Assembly (NCBI GenBank): GCA_900074885.1
Contig: FJUW01000013.1
Span: 1,097,580 to 1,161,579 of the forward strand
Direction: 5' to 3'
DNA length: 64,000 bases
Origin: Rhynchosporium graminicola
Taxonomy: Eukaryota; Ascomycota; Leotiomycetes; Helotiales; Ploettnerulaceae
In this document: positions 58,251-64,000 of the stretch, piece by piece
How the letters are laid out: every line of letters starts with the position of its first letter
Numbering within the stretch: the stretch's first letter is position 1
Position numbers and translations under genes: made by a program
The notes under the pieces: generated by a model
Told to the model about the DNA's origin: nothing
Database searches by the model: none
Seen by the model: the letters and a program-made list of their open reading frames with translations, nothing else

Positions 58251-59136
58251 TTATATCGAGTGAATCGATTATACTACTTTCTTCGTTATATTCTAGTTCT
58301 AAGAATAAGAGTTCTAGGTAAGTTCTAGCTATTCCTTCCGTTTAGTTAAGTAACTAATCTTTACGGTAATCTTCGTCGATAAAGTAGCTAGAGTAGCGCC
58401 GGAGGGCGTTACGTATCTGCACTTCCTAGAGTTTTAGAGAGTAGTCGATTCTATCAGAGAGCTTATTTAGAAGGTTCGGTATCTTCTCTATACGCGTAGC
58501 GTATAATATTAACGATATTCCTCCGGTAGATTATTCTCGATAACGATTATTAAGCGTAGGAGTAGCGTTATCTTCTTTAATTAATAATAGTAGTATTATA
58601 CGCGATTGAATATTATTAAACGATATAGACTTAGTAGAGCGCTAGGCAGTTAACTAGCGTAGTTCTAGGAACTCGTCCTATAACTAGCGTAGTTCTATAG
58701 ATAAGTCGGCGTTTAATTATCTCTTCTCCGCGAGCTTCCTTTCTGCCTCTTATAGCTAGTAAGCGCAGTCTTCCTATAAGTTACCTATAGTTATTATTAA
58801 TATAAGGGTATTATTAGGGAGGTTTAGCGACTTAGTAAGTTTATTAATTATAGTAGGAGTTAGAGAGCTTAACTCGGACGAGGCGTTATCGCGAGTACTC
58901 TCTACTATAGAGAGAGGTAGGTTATAGCGAGTATTATAAGTCGCTGAAGAATAAGAGGTAGAAGGAGTCGGAGAACTAATAGTCGATTTATCGGACTTAG
59001 GTTACTTCGGTTTAGGTACTATTCTTCAAGTTTATACTTAGTATAAGCCTTCTCTATATAGCGTAATCTCCTGCGTTTAGTAGCTCTAGGCATAGAGGTA
59101 TAATATAAGTAGATATTTACTATCTTCCTAGACGTA

Positions 59137-59318
59137 TGTAATGATCACTTGGTACGCTGAGGTAAATAGGCATAATAGAATAGTAGAACAGTCGCTGGAG
59201 GTTCGCTAGTAATAATCTAGTTAATATAGAAACTAATTACTAAGGAGAGAAAGTTCTTCCTTCCTCTCTAATTCTGAAATATAGGAGTAGGAGGCACTAG
59301 GCGTATAGACCTATTATA
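59137..59318 (-). repeat. 3' LTR of element E2
   Basis: 182 bp, reverse complement of the E1 LTRs. Plus strand starts TGTAATGATCACTTGG and ends CCTATTATA. Confidence 0.93.
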
Positions 59319-59606
59319 ATATCTCCCCTCTTAAATACTTCTGTCCTAGAAGTGAAGGCGTTAAAATACTCTAGCTAGCGATACTTCAGTAAGGCGCCGG
59401 CGAGGCATTCCTTTCAGGATTCACCTTTATTCTGATTCTTCTTTATTATTAGTAAGGCTGGAATATAGGGTATAGCGCTAGGTAACTCCTTTATATAACT
59501 CTTAACTTTCTCTCTTCTCTCCCTTCTTAAATAACTAACGATAATAATAATAACTATACGTAAGTTATAAATATAAGGTATTAGGTAGTACTAACTTAAC
59601 CTTTTA

Positions 59607-60560
59607 GCTCCTAAGAACCTTCGTAAGCGCGCCGCTAGTAGTTCGCTTAAAGATACTCTTCCTTCTAGTAATACTTTCACCCCTATTAATAAGGGAAAAA
59701 CCGCAGTCGCTAGCAGGTTATCGACTAAGCGCTAGCGAGCGGAAGATAATAACAAGGATACTAAAGGCGAGCTAAGCTAAGATAGTAGCCCTTCTGCCTA
59801 TTACGATAAGACCCTCTATACTAGTCGAAAGAATACGCAGATAAAGTCGAAGGCTTATACTAAAGTGAACAAGGAGATACCGCGTCCGGAGACTTACCTG
59901 CGATACGCCGGCGAGTATACTTTATTCCTTAAGTTAAAGTGCACTTTAGCTCCTAACTCTATTACTAGTAAATATATAGACTATATTAAGAAGAGTAAAT
60001 CTTACGAGGATATGAGTATAAATTTCCTCTCTCTAGCGAATACTTAGCTAATAGCTAACGAGGTTCTAGCTATCCTGATGAGTGTTCTTAGCTAACTATA
60101 AGATATAGCTTTGAAAGTAGTAATAGGCGAGAGTTCCGGAGAAGTATTAAAGATTACCTAAGCACGCTTTAATATAGAGAAGAAGCGGGCTAATTATACT
60201 TCTAAAGTTAGTGATACTATAGCTATTAAATCTCCTTAGAAGCTAGTTATTAATTCTAATGCCGAGCTATCCTCTAGTATTATATCGGCGATCGCTGAGG
60301 TATCTAGGTATACGCTACGCTCTATAGCTAAAGTCACTACTACTATTAATATTATAAATACTACTCTTCTGGAGGAAATTCATAGTCTCCGCATAGTATA
60401 AATTAATCTCTCTAGCGATTTCCTTACTAATCTTCAGCGAAGGACTTCTATACTATTTATACTAGATTCTTTCTATAGGTAGCTTCACTAGATATATAGC
60501 TAGAGGTTAATAGAGAGGAAGTCCCGGATAGGGACGTGAATACTACTAATCAGGAGGTTA
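59607..60560 (+). pseudogene. Antisense accessory reading frame of family E (copy in E2)
   Basis: Single frame of roughly 315 codons, opposite in direction to the pol of E2, located between pol and the 3' LTR. The longest uninterrupted piece is 59865-60047. Frame order: LAPKNLRKRAASSS, a Lys-rich linker, IPRPETYLRYA, LKCTLAPNSITSKYIDYIKK, INFLSLANT, then a longer Ser/Ile-rich C-terminal part. Every interruption is TAG or TAA. The E1 copy (33715-34660) shows the same frame, and the two differ by RIP-type changes (for example CYNK against YYDK). Function unknown. Confidence 0.65.
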
Positions 60561-60699
60561 TTAAGTAAACTTTCTTTAGCGATATATCAGAGTTTATCCG
60601 GTAAGGGCTAGTTTACTAGCGATCCGTATAGATAATAAAACCTCTTTTTCCCCTTAGACCTCTACTAGATTTATAATCTCTAATATACCTTTAAAACTA

Positions 60700-63600
60700 T
60701 AAAACCCTATAGGAAAAAACAGAAAGGTATATATCCTTTTATAAGTATTATTTCACTTTCGCTAGCGTTTCGCCGGTCTTTCTATAGCGTTTTGATTTTT
60801 TAAAGCTTTAATTTCTTTCTAGAGTCTCTAGAGGTTTTCTTTTAGCTCCTAAGAATTATAAGCGGAAGTAAACTCCTTCTATCTTACTAGGAATTATTCT
60901 CTCCCTCTAACTACTCGCTAATCTAGTAAGGAATCGACCTCCTATGATTCTTCGCTATTAATAAGGTCAGGTTAAATAACTTCTGACGACTCGCCGGGCC
61001 TTTACTAGTATAGTTCTAATAGTAAGATATAGAAGATATTATATAGCTAATTATACTTAGTAGGTAAATCTAATCGATATACCTGCTTTCTAATTCTTTC
61101 GCTGATCTTAAATAGCCCTAGAAATTAGTAGTCTAGCTTCTTGCTCGATCGAATAGTTTTAATATTCTTTACTAAGAGTAAGACTTATTAATCTACTTTA
61201 AATTCAACTAGTTGATAGTTCTTATTATACTACTTCGCCTAGGTTTCTTTAGTTCTTCGCTAGCTATTCTCTAGCTCTTAGCGTTTCTTAATTACTTCTT
61301 CTGCTCTTTCTTTAGTAGTAAGTATCTCCTCTCTTATAGGATCGTCCTCGATACTCTAGCGACTATCTAGCGTAATTCTATACCTGGCCTTATTTAGAGT
61401 TATTCTAATAGCCTTATGATATATATTTATATACGCGAATTTCACTATAGGTAATAGGTCTACCTAATTATCTTAAAGATAGTATACGAAATACTATAGC
61501 TATACTTCTATAGCTTAGTTTTATTATTCTATTTACTTATTAGTTTATAGGTAAAATACTATCGAAAGACCTCTTGTTATTCGGAGGTGGAAGTATACTT
61601 CTTACTAGAACTTGGAAGTGAAAATAGAACCTCTATTAGTGATAATAACTATAGGTAATCTGTAGTCCTTGAACTAATAGTCGATAAATAGCTGAGCTAA
61701 GCCTAGCGTATTAATTGTCTTTAAGTAAGGAATATACTCTATATCTTTGGTATATCTATTGACGATTACTAGTAAACTGTCGGAGATTCTTCCTATAGAG
61801 CTCTTTTTATAAGGTAGTAGATCTGTAATAAAGTCTATAGTTATAGACTCAAACGGCTTACTTAGCTAGCTAGGCGCTTATATCTCGCCGGCTATCTTTA
61901 TTCTTCTTACTTTTATCTTTTAATAAATATCGTAACTTTTAATATATTCTTTAATATCTAGCTTTATCTTCTGCTAATAGTACTTTCGCTGGATAAGCTT
62001 TAGCGTCTTATCTTAACTAAAATAGCTTATAGTTAGATTATTATAGTATATCTTTATGATTTCAGTACAGATAGCTTCGTCTAGCGGAACGTAAGCCTTT
62101 CGCTAGTATCTAAGTAGTCTTTCGCTATCGATACTCTAATCTATATCCCTGGTTTTCTGTAATCTAGCTAACTTCTTAATAGTAAAGGCGTCCCTTTTCT
62201 ATAGCTTTATAAGCGTTAAGAGAAGTGAGTTCGATTCAGGGTTTATTATTTCGGTTCTTATAATTCTCGCTATAAAAAACCGTAGTATAATATATCTATA
62301 GCTATACTAGCTAGCGCCCAGCTCCTCGCTAGCGCTTCTTAAGAGGGTATCTAGACCTCCAAATAAGTTCTATGAACTATTAAGCTTTATAAGTATATAT
62401 CGCTAGTTAGGCGTAGAGGTTATATCTATAGCCTCGATTAATACTCCTTTTGAAGAAGTATTATTAGTAGGTTATAGAATCTGAGTTAACTAGTACGATA
62501 TATTATTATTCGGATGCCGGTTACTCTTTATCGTATCGCTAGCTTTACTAGGTACGCAGATTAACTTATCTTCAATTGCACTTCGTAGCTTATTTTACAA
62601 AGTAAGAAGTATGATATTTTCCTTATCTTTCGCCGGCTTATAGTTAGGCCTTCTCGATAGTCTATTAGCGGGATTGTTTTTCCCTTATCTATAACTTAAT
62701 ATAAAGTTATACTTAGATAGCTCTAGAGCTTATCTAGCTTATTACCGGCTTAATACTATCGTAGTTATAAAGTGACGGAGGTTACTATAGTCTGTTAATA
62801 CCTTAACTAGGGCTATACTACCTTTAAGGTAATACCTCTAGTATATAAAACACTTAATAATTATAAGGAGTTCTTAGTTATATATTTCATAATTTAACTC
62901 GGCAGGTTTTAGCTTTTTACTAAAGAACGCGATAGGGTACTAAACGGCCTTTTCCTCTTCTTTCGCCGGCTACTCTCTAGGCTAGGAGAGAATTCCCGTA
63001 ATAGTAAACCTAGAAGCGTTAGTCTCTAGCTTTCTCGGCTTTAGTAGATCGAAGTGCATAAGAAAAGGTACTATAGTAAACGTATCTTTTAACGTATTAA
63101 AAGCTTCCCTTTCTATAGCACTCTATCTAAAAGCAGGGGCAGGTTACTCTTTCTTCTTACTACTTATTAAACTTATTAGAGGTCGGGTAATCACTAAGAA
63201 TCTTGCGATAAATCGCTAGTAGAAGTTTATAAAACTAATAAAGACTTATATATCTTTAATACTTTTAGGCTCTAGCTATTCCCTAATAGTATTTATCTGG
63301 CTTATATCTATTAAAACGCTAGCTAAGGAGATAATATATCCTAGAAACTCTATACTTTTAGTATTAAAGGAGCACTTTAATAACTTAATAAAGAGGTTTA
63401 TATATCGAAGTCTCTCGAGTACTTAGCAGACGTATTATTTATATTATAAGGGGTCGGCAGAATAGATTAGGATATTATTAAGATATATGATATAAGTAAT
63501 ATCGACGAGGCCCGCTAGTGTATTATTAATAAATACCTAGAAGGTCGCTAGTATATTTGATAGTCTAAATAGTATAACTTAATACTTATAATACCTATAT

Positions 63601-64000
63601 TAGGTACGAAATATAGTCTTCTATTTATTACCTTAGCGAATTCGGATATAGTAGTAAGCGTTTTATAAGTCCAGTTTAGTGAATACTCTAGTATCCCGGA
63701 GCTTATCTAGCGTTTCGCTAATTAATAGCAGAGGGTACTAATCCTTAATCGTAATTTTATTTAGAGCCCGGTAATCGATATATAATCGAAGGCTACTATC
63801 TTTCTTAAGTATAAAAAGAATAAGTATACCTATAGGACTCTTACTCTTCCTTATCTAACCCTTCGCCTCTAATAAGTCGAGGTATTCCCGGAGAACCTCT
63901 AGTTCCTTCTCGGAGAGGTTATAGATTAGAGAATAAGGTATCTTTAATCCTAGTTCTAACTCGATAGCGTGTTAATAGCCCTCTAATAGGGGTAGCTTAC
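60700..64000 (-). pseudogene. Pol relic of element E2 (partial)
   Basis: Mirror of E1 pol: chromodomain-like tail near 60830-60930, integrase near 61450-61850, RNase H near 62740-63050, RT near 63460-63960, all on the minus strand. Stops are TAG/TAA. The N-terminal half and gag lie beyond the window. Confidence 0.8.

Larger units (their letters stand above)
52828..59136 (-). mobile_element. RIP-degraded Gypsy element F2 (5' end split off by E2)
   Basis: The 3' LTR (minus orientation) is at 52828-53062, followed at 53063 by CTACCCCCCCCCTCAG, the complement of a polypurine tract. The internal region runs to 59136, where E2 interrupts it; by comparison with F1 this is only about 22 bp before the F 5' LTR would begin. 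The 5' LTR should lie beyond the window. A left target duplication cannot be confirmed. Confidence 0.85.
59137..64000 (-). mobile_element. RIP-degraded Gypsy element E2, inserted in F2, runs off the window
   Basis: Inverted second copy of family E. It begins with the 182-bp 3' LTR at 59137-59318, then the complement of the purine tract (ATATCTCCCCTC), the antisense frame and pol on the minus strand. The RT box is readable as YLNNILIYS around 63461-63490. The 5' LTR is outside the window. The five bases before the LTR are ACGTA; the matching duplication would lie beyond 64000. Confidence 0.92.

Noticed and set aside
1..64000. CRISPR array, tRNA or rRNA genes, bacterial-type operons
   Set aside because: None seen. 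Repeats are LTRs and short satellites, and gene structure with spliceosomal introns is fungal.

Overview
The window reads as nuclear DNA of a filamentous ascomycete (Pezizomycotina). It is bipartite. Two AT-rich blocks (1-36610 and about 48610-64000) are packed with dead LTR retrotransposons carrying the signature of repeat-induced point mutation (RIP): CpA and TpG are nearly absent, TpA is abundant, CpG survives, and former reading frames are riddled with TAG/TAA where Gln and Trp codons stood. Between them lies a 12-kb island of normal composition with four intact genes that have short fungal introns, with CTAAC-type branch sites in two of them. I cannot name the species.

Left block. 1-1161 is the end of a Gypsy-type element (family F). 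1162-2046 is a mixed spacer with an unmutated hairpin-rich patch. 2052-8792 is a complete minus-strand Gypsy element (family G; 496-bp LTRs; AAAAT target duplication). 9115-36610 is a nest: element A (168-bp LTRs, TSD AGAGT) was entered by B (10730-24777, 372-bp LTRs, TSD CTCGG/A) and by E1 (28284-35125, 182-bp LTRs, TSD CTATA). B was entered by C (14542-21923, 216-bp LTRs, TSD ATACT), and C by an unmutated 492-bp solo LTR (D, 18251-18742, TSD TAAGG). In all five full-length elements the two LTRs have equal length and the flanking 5-bp duplications agree apart from RIP-type changes. A, B, C and E1 all keep recognisable remains of Gag-Pol with a chromodomain-like C-terminus.

Gene island. A flavin monooxygenase with Baeyer-Villiger fingerprints (-) is divergent from a class-I glutamine amidotransferase-like gene (+, one intron). 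A palindromic pair of GATA sites sits between them. Next is a CYS-3/MetR-type bZIP regulator (-). It has an unusually long intron holding a cluster of palindromic sites, including exact matches to the CYS3 consensus and to a CACGTG-type sulfur-gene box. Last is an 845-residue disordered protein of unknown function (+, three introns) with three 30-residue tandem repeats.

Right block. About 48610-52827 is a RIP-degraded relic containing an unmistakable Helitron/PIF1-type helicase on the minus strand and an unidentified plus-strand coding remnant. F2 (52828-59136, minus-strand Gypsy) is interrupted close to its 5' LTR by E2 (59137 to the window end), a second, oppositely oriented copy of family E. 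Both E copies carry the same extra reading frame of about 315 codons, antisense to pol, between pol and the 3' LTR. This is the best candidate for something undescribed here.
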